In this document: piece by piece, positions 24,212 through 35,659 of the stretch | How positions within the stretch are numbered: the first letter of the stretch is position 1 | How the letters are laid out: each line of letters opens with the position of its first letter | Assembly (NCBI GenBank): GCA_021904315.1 | Contig: CM038918.1 | Span: 7,393,349 to 7,457,348, forward strand | Source of the DNA: Sphagnum magellanicum | Lineage: Eukaryota; Streptophyta; Sphagnopsida; Sphagnales; Sphagnaceae | DNA length: 64,000 nucleotides | Direction of reading: 5' to 3' | Program-made: the position numbers and the translations under genes | The notes under the pieces: generated by a model | What the model was told of the DNA's origin: nothing | The model's database searches: none | The model's input: the letters and a program-made list of their open reading frames with translations, nothing else

Positions 24212-24976
24212 GTTGCACTCAAATCCGACCTCTCTACCCGCTTATGCGCTCAAACAAATGCTAATTAGTGCCTAATGTGCACTCTTAGATGCAATTTCCT
24301 CAATGCACTATCAAATGTGCTTCAATCACTCAAATGCACACGAATGCACCTCACAAACACACTCTGGCCCCTAGAAGACTGAATTGTGCACCAATGCACC
24401 TCTAATCACAAAATTCAGGCCTTAATGGTTCCCACTTGCATCAATGCTTCCTCACACACTCGAAATACACTCAAGCAACTCAAATCAAGTGCTCCTCACA
24501 CATTCGAAATGCACTCAACCAACTCAAATCAAGTGCTTCCTCACACACTGGAAATGCACTCAGCACACTCAAACCAAGTGCTTCCTCACACACTCGAAAT
24601 GCACTCAACCAACTCAAATCAAGTGCTTCCTCACACACTCGAAATGCACTCAGCCAACTCAAATCAAGTGCTCTACAAATCAAATGTGCACAAGTACACC
24701 TCAATGATTCAAATCAAGACTTACAATGTTGGAATGTGCACACATGCACATTTAATGCTTCAAAACACCTCCAAAGAACACCAATCAAGAACTTGTGCAC
24801 CTCCAAGCTCCAAATGGCTTGCAAAACCTCAAAGCTCCTCCAAAGTCCTCCAGGGCTCCAAAAGCGCCTCCAAAACCCTCCAAAAGAGCAAACTTGCACC
24901 TCCAATACACACAAATCCTCAAGATCTCTCTCAATGCATACAAGCAATCAGACCTCTAATCATGCAACTTGCATGT
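24212..24976 (-). other. Untranslated leader of family B element, second copy
   Basis: It repeats 23131-23908 almost exactly, with small indels (for example an 11-bp loss in the AAAGCTCC region near 24840). It includes its own five-unit 45-bp array at 24447-24670, in which the second unit has lost one base. Confidence 0.88.
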
Positions 24977-24990
24977 GTGGGCCCATAACC
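24977..24990 (-). other. Primer binding site of family B element
   Basis: On the minus strand GGTTATGGGCCCAC abuts the LTR end ...CTTCAATA. It is identical to the family A site and matches the anticodon arm of initiator tRNA-Met rather than its 3' end. Confidence 0.78.
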
Positions 24991-25308
24991 TATTGAAGTA
25001 TTGAAGAACAATAGGATCAGAGGAGAGATTGCGCAATTACAAGCACATAAGACACACAAGTATGTGAACAATGCTTGGAGTGAGATATCCAACTCCCCTC
25101 CAGCCTTGCTCTTTATTCCCTTCCATGTACCACTACATTGACAAACCATATGGGATAAATCCCTCCTTATTCTAACATGTTCGTGGTACTTACATATTTC
25201 AAATCTACCTATGTCTTTGATTACTTGCAACACTTAACTACCACATTGTTTGTAATATCTACCACACCATTTCTAATGTTTCTAACATCTACATCATAAT
25301 CTTCAACA
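24991..25308 (-). repeat. 5' LTR of family B element (318 bp)
   Basis: Same length as the 3' LTR at 18810-19127 and 316 of 318 positions identical by eye. On the minus strand it starts TGTTGAAG and ends CTTCAATA. Its outer flank is not host sequence but GGGCCCATAACC plus a family A LTR. Confidence 0.93.
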
Positions 25309-25783
25309 GGGCCCATAACCTATTGGAAACAACTTGGAAACTAGCAAGAAATGAAAGCTTTAACAATTGTATTAACTAAAAGAAGATTACAAAGGTTGTA
25401 TGCTTCAAATGCTACAATCATAAAACTATGGCTTGCAACAACTAATCAAAGCTTGAAGGTTCTATGTGCACTCAAAAACCATGAAAGGAGAGAATGAAAG
25501 ACAACTCAAAACCATTCCACTATATACTATCTCCTAACCCTAAAGTAGCCACCACTTAACCCTAACCTAGCCGTCGCCAAACCCTAACCCTAGCCGCCGC
25601 CTAACCCTAGCCGCCACCAAACCCTAAACGTAGCCGCCGCTTAACCCTAACCCTAGCCGCCCCCAAACCCTAAGTAGTCTCCTAACCTAACTACTACAAG
25701 GATGTGTATACTATTCATCCTTTTGATGAATGTTTAACACATTCATCAACATTGGGAATTAGAAACGAATAGAATTTCTAACA
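25309..25783 (-). mobile_element. Family A LTR with attached primer-site stub
   Basis: 12 bp of primer site (GGGCCCATAACC, 25309-25320) are followed by a 463-bp family A LTR (25321-25783) ending ...TTTCTAACA. It has a shorter telomere-like array than the LTR at 8577-9085. It represents the 5' LTR of a family A element whose internal region is missing at the boundary with the family B element. Confidence 0.88.
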
Positions 25784-25990
25784 ATTATCTATGTTTCATC
25801 TACATCATAATCTTCAACACTCCTCTTCCCAAGGACATTCATCATGTACTTCATTTGAGGCCTAATCGGCTCCATCTTGAGCAACATCCAACTTTTCCAC
25901 ATCACAAATTTTTCATTTGAGTCATCCACATCCCCACCTCCTTCTATGGGGCCTTCACCAACTCCAACATCATTAACCTTTGTTGCAGCT
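25784..25990 (-). mobile_element. Stub of another family B LTR with adjoining coding end
   Basis: 25784-25819 equals the first 36 bp of the solo-LTR subfamily (reverse complement of TGTTGAAGATTATGATGTAG...). The plus-strand sequence CTCCTCTTCCC next to it would be a purine tract on the minus strand. Upstream on the minus strand a frame of about 55 codons (containing KFVMWKSWMLLKMEPIRPQM) reads through the tract into the LTR, as in the element at 18810. I do not recognise this protein; it does not look like RNase H. Confidence 0.6.
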
Positions 25991-27015
25991 TACATGAGGC
26001 CACTATTACCAATTTGAATTACAAAGGGTGACCAATGCAACTTTACTCTTCCTTTGTTTCCTCACAACCTGTTCCATAGCCCATGAAAAGCTCTGTAGTT
26101 GGCCCCATGTGTGAATTCTACTTGAGGTTGTTTTGTCTTTTCTCCAACCTTAGCTTCACATCTTCCTTCTCGTGGCACGATGTGACCATCCACATCATCC
26201 TCCACATGCTTACTATGTAAACCTAGAAATTGTTCCCATCACTAAATCCATCACATAACATGGATATTTGATCGAATCTAATTCATTTAATGATCAAGAG
26301 GTGATTCATCCAAATGGGATGTTAAGAGGATTCATTTAAGAAGATGTGATGCGTTTAATGATGGAATAGGATTAGATCAGATTCACCACCATTGTAGTTG
26401 ACTTGGGGTGAAGCCTCCAACAACTCCATGTTCCACACAAGTTACCTATTCAAGGTTGAGTTAAAAATAACCATTTGCAACAATTACAACAAATGGTTGA
26501 AATTATGTTCATAGAAAGAGTTGAAACTTGGGACCTTACACCAACCATAGGTGCACCAATTTGTCCACCAATCTTGGCTAGGCTTTGCCCATCATGCACC
26601 AACACCTATGAATTTACATCAATCTCTGCAAAAGAGTAAGGATTACCACCTTTGATAATATTGGACAAAATACGTTATTATCATAATAACTTGTGCATGG
26701 ACAACCAATAGTTAGTGCTAACTAAGGTTGCTAATTACATTTCAAAACAAGATGGAACTAGAGAACGCCCTGAGTGTAAACTAAATTGATTAAATATATA
26801 TTATATCATAACAAAGCCCCAACCTCCCAAATAAAAGACAAAACACATGCATCCAATTAGGTCTCGAGGCTGATAAAATGTACTTGAAGAGAAAAAATAT
26901 TTCAATCATCCAAGCTAAGTCCTTGTGATGAGTGAAATACACCAAAATTCCCTTACATTAATATGAAACCTAACAAAAAATCCCTAAAAGCAAGGACATA
27001 GTTTACAACAACTAC
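25990..27015. other. No gene recognised
   Basis: AT-rich sequence after the retrotransposon cluster. No long frame, repeat or RNA feature is evident. Confidence 0.5.
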
Positions 27016-27560
27016 TCATTTGTTCTTTTGCAAAAATTGGCCTTTCCATACCAAATTGGTACCCACTACATCTTTCAACATCAACTGTGGTGGATCATCA
27101 TTTTCATTCATGATCAACAATGAAATGAAGCCTTTGCCTTCCATAATTTCAATAAGTTGCACCCAAAACCACCCATCTTCAATAGGGGTGCCATGGTGAA
27201 AACATGTCGGCCCACCAATCCCTGATATCATACTTGTTGCAATGATGTCCTCTTTGGTAGGATTTATCAATGCAATTGAATCCCCTATCTAAAATTGCAC
27301 ACCCAAACAACATGTTCACTATTTCTACAATAGACTTGGATCAAGGCATAGTTATAAAATTAAGCCTTTTGTGACTATTCTGACTAGATTCTTGCCACAC
27401 ATAACATTAACTTTTTCAGATCTCACCTCTTCTTGTGTGTGTGTCACCTTACATGCACCAGACCGTGCCCGAGTGCTAACACCAACTTGGGCTGCAAGTG
27501 TGGTCTTCTTTTTTTTAGCCCAAGATCCACCCAAATCCCCCCCTCAAATTCCTTCATTTG
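27016..27560 (-). pseudogene. Decayed coding sequence, unidentified (possibly transposon)
   Basis: Two adjacent minus-strand frames, 27352-27534 (containing KVTHTQEEVRSEKVNVM) and 27016-27270 (containing WVQLIEIMEGKGFISL and ending near VVGTNLVWKGQFLQ), look like parts of one protein separated by frame breaks. The second half loosely recalls domains that accompany plant En/Spm-type transposases, but this is only an impression. Confidence 0.35.
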
Positions 27561-28810
27561 AGCATAGTTGTCAATGTTGGTTATTGTCTAGTTTTGGCAT
27601 GCCACACCATTCTATTACAGTGATGTCTAATTCTCATCAGTGAAGTTTAGATGTTGTAATATGGCTAATATCCCCATGTCTAGTTCTACCCTTGTCTTTA
27701 ATGGCATGCCCTTCCAAAAGTCTAGTAAGCTTTATGGATGGTTACATTTCTATAGGGCATTCAATACCATGCCCCTCCCCAAGCTCTGTACACTTTGTGG
27801 TTGTCTACACTTCTACGGTGTGTGTGGCAAGTTTAGTAATTCCTACAATGCCTCCTTGACTTGTCAAACTTGCACCTAACACTCTTGCATTTGATTGTGC
27901 TAACAATTTTGTCATGAATAACTCCACATGAACATTCAATTGTTCAATTCCCCAAGCATTTGAGTTGCACGCCTCTTTTTTGATAACTTTGTTTCAATTG
28001 CTACAATTCATGAGGAGAGAATGGTTGAACTGGAATCCTGCCAAATTTACATGCATTCCCCAACATAATTACAACCTAGTTCAACAAACATCATTGATTA
28101 TAGAGCACCATCGTGGCCATGGCAAAATGTAGCCTTCAACACACAAAGAACCAACCTAGGACCATTGCTACATTCAAAGTCTTCAATGTCAAGGTTTGTG
28201 CTAACACTATTGCACACATGATTACATCAATCTAATCCATTGCTTACTAAGGTCAAGTTCTTTTGCATTTTAAACAAAGAATCTGCGATGGAGTATATGG
28301 GCACAAAAAGAATCTAGAATTAGACAATGATCAAGATTGTAGAAAGCATGGCAATTTGGGGGTTTTTGTCACCATTATTTTGGATTTCAAACAAGAAACC
28401 TTTAATATAGAGCAAACCTCGTAATGCAAGATTGTAAGGATGACCAACATTTGAATCAAGTTTACCAAAATTTGCTTGTAATATACCTAAGTTGATGACA
28501 ATTGTAGTTGAATGAAAATGCACTTACCTATGTTTGTTTATAAATTTGTGGGTTTGAAAACATTCATCCATTGAACCATAATTCAAAGATTTTTTGTAAT
28601 TTATCCCCTAATATAACTATAAGAATGTATCCATATGCATTTGTGGGAAGTCACTGGGTTTCCATTTGTGCCAACTAAGGCTAGCTCTGTAGCTGCCACC
28701 TCAGATAATGATGGGCTTCAACGCACAAGCTTTTTCTGCAACCCAAAAAAATGCATCCATAGAGCTTTAGGGGTAGGGAATTATATCTTCTATAATTCAT
28801 ATGCCTATTG

Positions 28811-29981
28811 TCAACAATTTATACACATCTTCAATGGCAAAAATATCAAGTTTAAACAAACACATACCAATTTGGTTTCAACATTAGCTTTTCCACCACG
28901 ATCATATTTGCTTAATTTTGTGATTGCGCCTCTTGCACCTGTTAGTTGGGAGGTCTTTTTCTGTGTGTTACGTTTCTTCCCAATATGTAACAAGTGTTGC
29001 CCATTAGTTTGCATCCACACCAAGAGGGCATCTAGTCTACCCATCCATTTGATACTATTTTTTAAGATGGGATATTTCAAACTTCATGAATCATCTGACA
29101 CAATCCCTAAAGCCACAAGCACTCAACTCATGATGGATATATTCAAATAAATTATCAAGTTGATTGTGGAGCTCAACCATGTCCACAAGGTTTTGTTCAC
29201 CCACTTTAACAACAACCATATTTAGGATATGAAGTGCAAGACCCTGCATTGCATTATCCCATTCATTTTTACCATCCCATGACTCGTCAATTTTGCCATG
29301 CTTTGTCACCTCCACTTTGTGAGGTGGTAATCCTTTCCTCTTCTGCTCTTCTGCCTCAAATTCTATGGTATTTTTTGCCACCCGTTGTTGTGTTTTAATG
29401 TCAGCCTTTGACCTACTAAATGGTTCTTGCAATTCCTCGCTAGTGGAAACCCATCCCAATTTGCATGGCCATGGTGGTTTGTTGCCATCCCTTCACAACA
29501 ATTATTTCACTGTCCTTGGTAGCTAGCAACTACCACTGCCCTTGGTGCTTACAATGCCCATGTGGTGGTGGTGGGCAGTTTGATTGTCCCCCTACCCATT
29601 GCCCCAGGTGTCCATAATGCCCAAGTGGTGGCATACATTTTGGTTATCTATCAACTAATTTCCATTGTTGCCCACCATATCTTGGAGGTGGCCCACCTTG
29701 TGCATTAGGCTTGTAATATTCTTCTGCTTGCTGTGGAGTGCAACTTTCCACCCCCCTTTGACCACCTTGTGAAGGACTAGTTGTACAACCTTTTTTTGAA
29801 TTTGCTCTCTGCTCTCAATCATGGCACTTAATGGTGTGTTGTTGCCGCCTCCTGCACGCATGCGAAAAGAGAGAGGTGGAAAAAGGTGGAGAGAAGATAG
29901 AGGGAAAAATAAAATCAATGGAAGGAAAGGACCATGTAACACAAACAGGATCCTCTTCCTTAATGTTCTCCTTTGCTCCAC
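28811..29981 (-). pseudogene. Decayed coding sequence, unidentified
   Basis: Minus-strand frames 29655-29981, 29091-29459 and 28811-29080 seem to belong to one broken protein. The middle frame (122 codons) is charged and helical-looking (KVEVTKHGKIDESWDGKNEW). A Gly/His/Pro/Gln-rich stretch lies between it and the upstream frame (29520-29690). I do not recognise the family. It may continue the coding relic at 27016-27560 as part of one dead element. Confidence 0.35.
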
Positions 29982-32900
29982 ACACCTATTCTTTTCAACA
30001 CACTACACTCACACTCTGGGTTCCAGGCCCTAGTGAGGTTCAACTCCTCACAAAGTGACACATGAAAAATTGCAACCACTGAAAAACCAACAAATTTGTG
30101 AGCTTCTTCAGCTCAAGAAGCATATCAAGATTTGCAAATGAGCAACCTTGAGCAAAGCTCCTACATAAACACCCTGCAATAACACAAAATAATACATTAT
30201 TACTCACCACTTGTTGCTAACCAAATCATGTGCAGAACACACCCAAAACAAAAACAAAAAAGCAAAAACTTAGTGTTAAACGAGTTCAACCTAGTTGCAA
30301 CATAAAAATAATTAACTCACTTTTTATGATTAAAAAAATTAACTGGCTTGTAACAACTTAAGAATCCAAGCCAAAAACATAAAAATCCAAAAAAATTGCA
30401 GAATAAAAATAATTATAAAACAAAAATTATGTTCTAGAATCTTAAATCACCTCAATATAAGAAGTCCCACAAAATAAGATTATATCCCATTTCAAATATT
30501 TTGAACCTTATTCACACATGAATTGGTTCAAAATTAACTAATTAATCTAACTAACCTGATTTATTCTTAATTAACTAAAACCTAACTAATCAGCTAAACT
30601 AACACACCTAACAACCTTAACACAAGAACATGTACTATGCTGAAAACTAGAGGTTGGAAGGAAAGTTTGAGCTTGGGTTGGCTAGTTTTCTATTAGGTTG
30701 AGTGAACAAGTGGGTGCCACTTTCAAGCAACAAGGCCACCAGCCCTCAATGTTGCCATTGCAATCACATTTACTCCCAACAACAGTGGAGATGCTTTTAC
30801 GTAGCAAAGTGCCTATTGGGAACTCCAACCAACTGATGTTGAGGTTTTTGGTCTGTAGCAGTGTTGAGCAGGTATTAAAAACTATACCAAATATCAGAGT
30901 TGATCATTGTGATTATCAAAAATCAAATCAAATCAAATCAAATACCCAATTCTGATATATAATTACAGATATCAAAAAATCAAGTACCCATGAAACATAT
31001 AACCATAGTTCTCAAGGGGGTTTTTTTTCAAAAGGTCAAATAACCACCCAGAAAACTGTCAGTTCTTTGCTGATTGTTTAATGAAATTGGGTGGTTGTTT
31101 TGATATTTTGGAAATAACTGGAACCAGAGGTTCTTTGATTTCACCCTAGTCATAGATGAAACTCCCTAATGACTCCCTCCTAATGAGTCATTAGGGTGAG
31201 GCCAGTCATTAGCGGGTCGCAAAGTAACATACCTGTAGGTGGTAACCCAAAGTAGGTGTGGTTACAAACTTTGAAATCAAACCTGCTGAGTTGGTTGGGG
31301 GGGGGGGGGGGGGGGGGCAAAATATCGTCACCACCTGGCAACCAAAAAAAAAAGTGCCTGAAAATCCTACAAAGAAGGTTTTATTTGAAGAAAAATGGCA
31401 CAAAATCACCACATTTCCTAAGAAGAAGAAAAGCCAAATTTGCTAGATTTTAGACCAGAATATAGTAATATCCATTTTTTCACATTCAAGCCCCATCAGG
31501 GTTAACCTACTGTAGCTTAAAACTTTCAATATTGTTAGAAGTGACATTGGTCACAAATGTATACCTAAGTATCCCTTTCAGAAAACCTTTAAAATTGTAC
31601 TATCTTTGGCAATTAAACAGGACTAGGTACCTAAATATGTCTTCATTAGGGTCATTAGTCATTACCTTTTTCAAGAAGGGGGGAGTCTTTGAAAGGGCTG
31701 ACAAGGATCCTCTTTCATTCCCAAGTGTGACACCTAATTATCCACACTTGTTGTTGGTGCCTAGTTTTTAGGATTATTGTTTTATTGCAATTGTGAATAC
31801 CACCTAGCACGATGTGGTGGTGGATCTTAAACCACAATGACTTGGAATCCCACCAATGAATCCAAACCACTTGGGTTATTGGTTTCAACATCCATGTACC
31901 TTTTGGCCTTGGAACCATTCCTTGATGGGAAGGGGTTTTGCCAATATGTTTGCATGTGTTGGGTGCGTGTTGGGTGCAATTTCTTTTGTATTGTGATGAA
32001 AAAAAAGAATTTTGAATTTTTTAACTTCTTAGTGTAAATTAGAAAAAATTGAAAATGAATTTGGTTTTTGAGAAACTTTTGAATGCACAAAATTGAGGGA
32101 AAAACCTTGGTGTGGAATAATCAAACCAATGCTTTTTATTTAGGCCAATACAATGGGTGACCTTCCATAAGTTTCATTGTTACATCCATTTTTCAAAACT
32201 CATCTGAAGAAGGGGAAAGACTAATGTCTTCAAACCAGAAAAATATCTTTACCATGTTGATTGCCATCAATATGTATATATCACCTCTTCAAACTTCTGA
32301 TAGACGCTATTGTTGCACAATAACATTCTTGCCTACAAGAATTCCAAAGCTGATTTTTTAAAACTTTCATTAATTTCCCCATGTGTTCCTTACAATGTTC
32401 TCAATCAGTGTTTTTTTGCTATGATTGTAGTTACAATGTCCCCAATGCATGTTTTGCAAAGAAATGCTAAAAAATAATTTAACATTGAAAATTTGATATT
32501 TGAAAATATTTGCAAGGATCTTTCTTTCTGAGCCATCAATTTGGGGATTATTATTAAGCATTAAACTATGGTGATTGGTGTGATATATTTGTTCCATAAA
32601 CAATTCAATAGGTGAAAAGAGAAAGATTACATCTTTTGGAGTGTCCAAGGCACTAAGAATATTTGTTGTGATGTTAACCTTAACATCACAATGAAGCCCT
32701 AAAAAATAATAAGTGCACCCACCAATTTATATTCACATTGAGGCCTGCAATTGGACTAGATAACTCTCACTGAAGCTTGGCATTCAATTACCCTATCTCA
32801 TGCAAAATCTGATTTTCTTTTTTGGTGAAAAAATAAGAATAAGTCTTCTATTTTTCACCAAAAAAACGTAAGAAAAAAAAATTCATCACAGAACCAAAAA

Positions 32901-33300
32901 TTAGTTGATGATGCTAATTTGTGGCCAAATGCGTAGAGATTTTTTTTACAAACTCTGAGTTACAACAAGTCACAATAGCCAGCGGAGAGCATCTTCCCTA
33001 TGCTTTCAAAGTTTAGGGTTTAGGGTCAGTTTCCTTGACTGGTTGTTGACAAGTATGAAGAATGTGAGGTGTTTCTCCACAGTTCACAATGGTTGAAGAT
33101 CAGTCAAGTACAGAGATGGGTGAGTTTATTGGTTTGTGATATGTATGAAAAAGAATGTGTGGGTTGGGTTTTCTCTGTAAGGCAACTAGTTGGTAAACTC
33201 ATTTTGCAAGCAAAATGATCAGGGGAGAAGTTTTATGAGGAGGTAGAAAGAAAACAAACGAAAGAAAAAAGGAAAATCTCCCGGAAAAAGGAAAACCCTA
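29982..33300. other. Intergenic, no gene recognised
   Basis: AT-rich sequence with an (AATCA)n run near 30920-30945, a perfect 12-bp hairpin at 31164-31196 and a run of 21 G at 31297-31317. No domain-bearing frame is seen. Confidence 0.5.
31164..31196. repeat. Perfect 12-bp inverted repeat
   Basis: CCCTAATGACTC (31164-31175) and GAGTCATTAGGG (31185-31196) are exact reverse complements around a 9-nt loop. A T-run does not follow, so it is not a simple terminator. Each arm holds a TGACTC/GAGTCA element of the kind bound by bZIP proteins. Confidence 0.7.
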
Positions 33301-33317
33301 AACCTGGACACACCCAA

Positions 33318-33655
33318 GAGGATACCCATTACACTGAGGGATACCCATTACACTAAGTGATACCCATTACGGACACACCCAAGAGGATACCCATTACACT
33401 TAGTGACACCCTGACACTAAGTGATACCCATTACACTGAGTGATACCGATACCCTGAGTGACTTTTCCTCTCACCGAAAGTTCTCACAACCCACCCAAGA
33501 GTTTACCCATTGCACTGAGGGACCCTGTTTTCCTCACAAACAAACCAGACACTGAGTGATACCCATCACACTGAGTGATTTTTCCTGACACTGAGTGATA
33601 CCCATCACATTGAGTGATTTTTCCTGACACTGAGTGATACCCATTACCCTGAGTT
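33318..33655. repeat. Degenerate minisatellite (CACTGAGTGATACCCAT units)
   Basis: About 14 imperfect units built on CACTGAGTGATACCCATTA. The right half has a higher-order period of about 39 bp that includes TTTTTCCTGA. The two halves differ in unit order. The minus-strand frames here are repeat artefacts. Confidence 0.85.
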
Positions 33656-33750
33656 TTCCAGCCAATAGGATATCGGACTGAGTTCCAGCCAATAGGATAT
33701 CGGACGGATGGACGGACACACACCGATTCTTTTATATAAGTAGATATACA
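33656..33750 (+). promoter_or_regulatory. Possible promoter-like block (duplicated CCAAT and TATA)
   Basis: CCAGCCAATAGGATATCGGA occurs twice 27 bp apart (33658 and 33685). It is followed by GGACGGATGGACGGAC and then TTTTATATAAGTAGA near 33730. The order CCAAT-CCAAT-TATA is promoter-like for the plus strand. No gene is recognised downstream before the hAT relic, so it may be the end of a repeat. Confidence 0.25.
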
Positions 33751-33829
33751 GTACATGAACGGTTTCAGCATAATTAAATTATTTCTTACTTTTTCGAAAA
33801 TTTGAAAGAATATTTACTATTTGTGTCAA

Positions 33830-33858
33830 TATTATTATTATTATTATTATTATTATTA
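33830..33858. repeat. (ATT)n microsatellite
   Basis: About nine consecutive ATT/TTA triplets in AT-rich intergenic sequence. Confidence 0.9.
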
Positions 33859-34956
33859 AATTTTGAAATATTTCGACTGTCGGGTTTGAACTTCAGACCT
33901 ATCATTTCTAGAATTGAAGAATATGACAAAGACAGCAAAATCATATTTTATATTTTATATAAACATTATCTGCCAAAAAATTCAGAATTAAAAAATCAAG
34001 TGTTAAAGTTAAGATTTGAAATTTAATTGATTATTCAGCAGTTTGTTGTCAAATCCGGCTGGATGCTATGGTAATCTTCTCTGTCTTTCTTTTTGTGGTA
34101 TATCTCAAGTCCCCAAATTGCCTGCGGAAGTTGCACCTAAAAGGCACAAAAAATCCATTTCTCCTGTACTTCAAAACGTCAATATGATTTGTTAATTCTT
34201 TCTGCTCTTTAGACTCTTCCTCTTCTTCCATTGTTATTGGAACTCGGCATGTTATGGGTCACTCCTAATAGTTGATATACAATCTTATCTAATAACAAAT
34301 TTCTAGGCTCATGATTTGAAAAGTATGAGTCTTATTTTCAATTCAATCAACGGAACAGTTCTGCTATAGTGGAAAGCACTGCTGTCAGTGCCTTCTGCAC
34401 CATGAATTGAAGGTGGAGTCCAAGGTCCACGGTAGCGTTTTTTTCAGTGGTGAAATTTCGCATATTTTCAACCCGAAAATAATACCTTTTTATCTCCCTG
34501 CCCTAAATTAGGGCCATTATTTTGTCCAGATTGCTGCCATCCGATGTCCGTTTAGAAAAAAGAGGCCACCTTTTCCTATCTATGACAGAGATGGTTGTTG
34601 GTTTGTACAATGCCTAGAGGACCCCATGATGCCACCTTTCAAAAGAGGCACGACACAAGTCACCATTGCATTACTACAAGCGTTTTCATGTTCACAAGGT
34701 TTTGCAAAACGGAGTTGCAATGTTGTCGCTTCCTTTTCAATCAGCTCCACCATAATGTTGCCTCCAATTTCGACCTATTCCAACAAGATGTCACCTCTAC
34801 TTGTTTATGTCACAATTTTCTTACTAGCAATTCTTAAGCATCAACGATCTAGACTTTGTAGCCGTCATTGGAGCACAACATCTATTGCACAATGACCATA
34901 GATTCTAGAGGTTGGTGAGCATAAGTCTTCCTTGCAAATTGAATTTGCCTTTGATG

Positions 34957-35205
34957 TTTTCTTGTTGTTGAAGTCGAGATCTTGCATTAAGCTTGCTCCT
35001 TAAATAATTTGTGTTTGGAATTTGAAGTTTGGATGTTGTAGATTCATGATAATCAAGCTTAAGGTTTGGTGATTATTTGTTTTCTTGTTGTTGAAATCAA
35101 GAATCAAGATCTTGCATTAAGCTTGTTGCTTAAGTGGTTTGTTTGGAGTTTGGAGTTTGAAGTTGCAAACTTGTTTAAATCAAGCTTCAAGTTTGGTGAC
35201 TATTG
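34957..35205. repeat. Tandem duplication, ~123-bp unit
   Basis: TTTTCTTGTTGTTGAA begins at 34957 and again at 35080. Both units share ATCTTGCATTAAGCTTG and AATCAAGCTT, with moderate divergence. It lies just upstream of the hAT relic and may belong to its 5' end. Confidence 0.75.
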
Positions 35206-35659
35206 CAAGGACTTTGGACTAGTGAGCATTGTTTGCAATTTTGTGCTACTTGAATGTGTCAACAAAAACAATCCATTTTTTTCACCTTTGCCATGGATGA
35301 TTTGCATAGTTAGGTACTAAACTCAGACATTCAACCTTTATGCAATCTGAGAGGGTTTCCAATGTTCATCAACCTCTTTTTGAACTCTCAGAGTTTAAGG
35401 TTTGTTTTAGGTTTTTGGATTCCCCAAACCTTTGAGCTTGAATTGTTGTGGTTTTCGAAATCTTTATTTGTTGATTTTGTATTGGTTTGTTGTTTTGTTC
35501 ACATCTTATGGAATTTTCATCTAGTCTTCTTGCACGCCATCTCTGATGGCTCTACTAAAACCTCCTACGAATTTTAAATTCATGCATTTTTTTTCCTGGT
35601 TTTTATTGATCTTTCCTCTAGTTCCAAATCTATTGTAGCAGAAACAAGTAATTTGTTGC

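Larger units (their letters stand above)
18810..25308 (-). mobile_element. Ty1/copia LTR retrotransposon, family B, recent
   Basis: It has two 318-bp LTRs with 2 differences, a polypurine tract, a gag-pol region with all domains in copia order, a leader with a 45-bp repeat, and a half-tRNA-iMet primer site. The 5' end is tandemly duplicated (22964-24034 repeated at 24045-25102). A nonsense codon and a frameshift lie between integrase and RT. No matching target duplication is visible: the left flank is GTATT and the right flank GGGCC. The high LTR identity means recent insertion or recent gene conversion. Confidence 0.95.

Noticed and set aside
23366..24670. CRISPR-like regular repeats
   Set aside because: Units are contiguous without spacers, in a plant retrotransposon.
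33089..33121. Possible first exon (ATGGTTGAAGATCAG... followed by GTGAGT)
   Set aside because: An attractive ATG and donor, but no downstream exon or recognisable protein can be joined to it.
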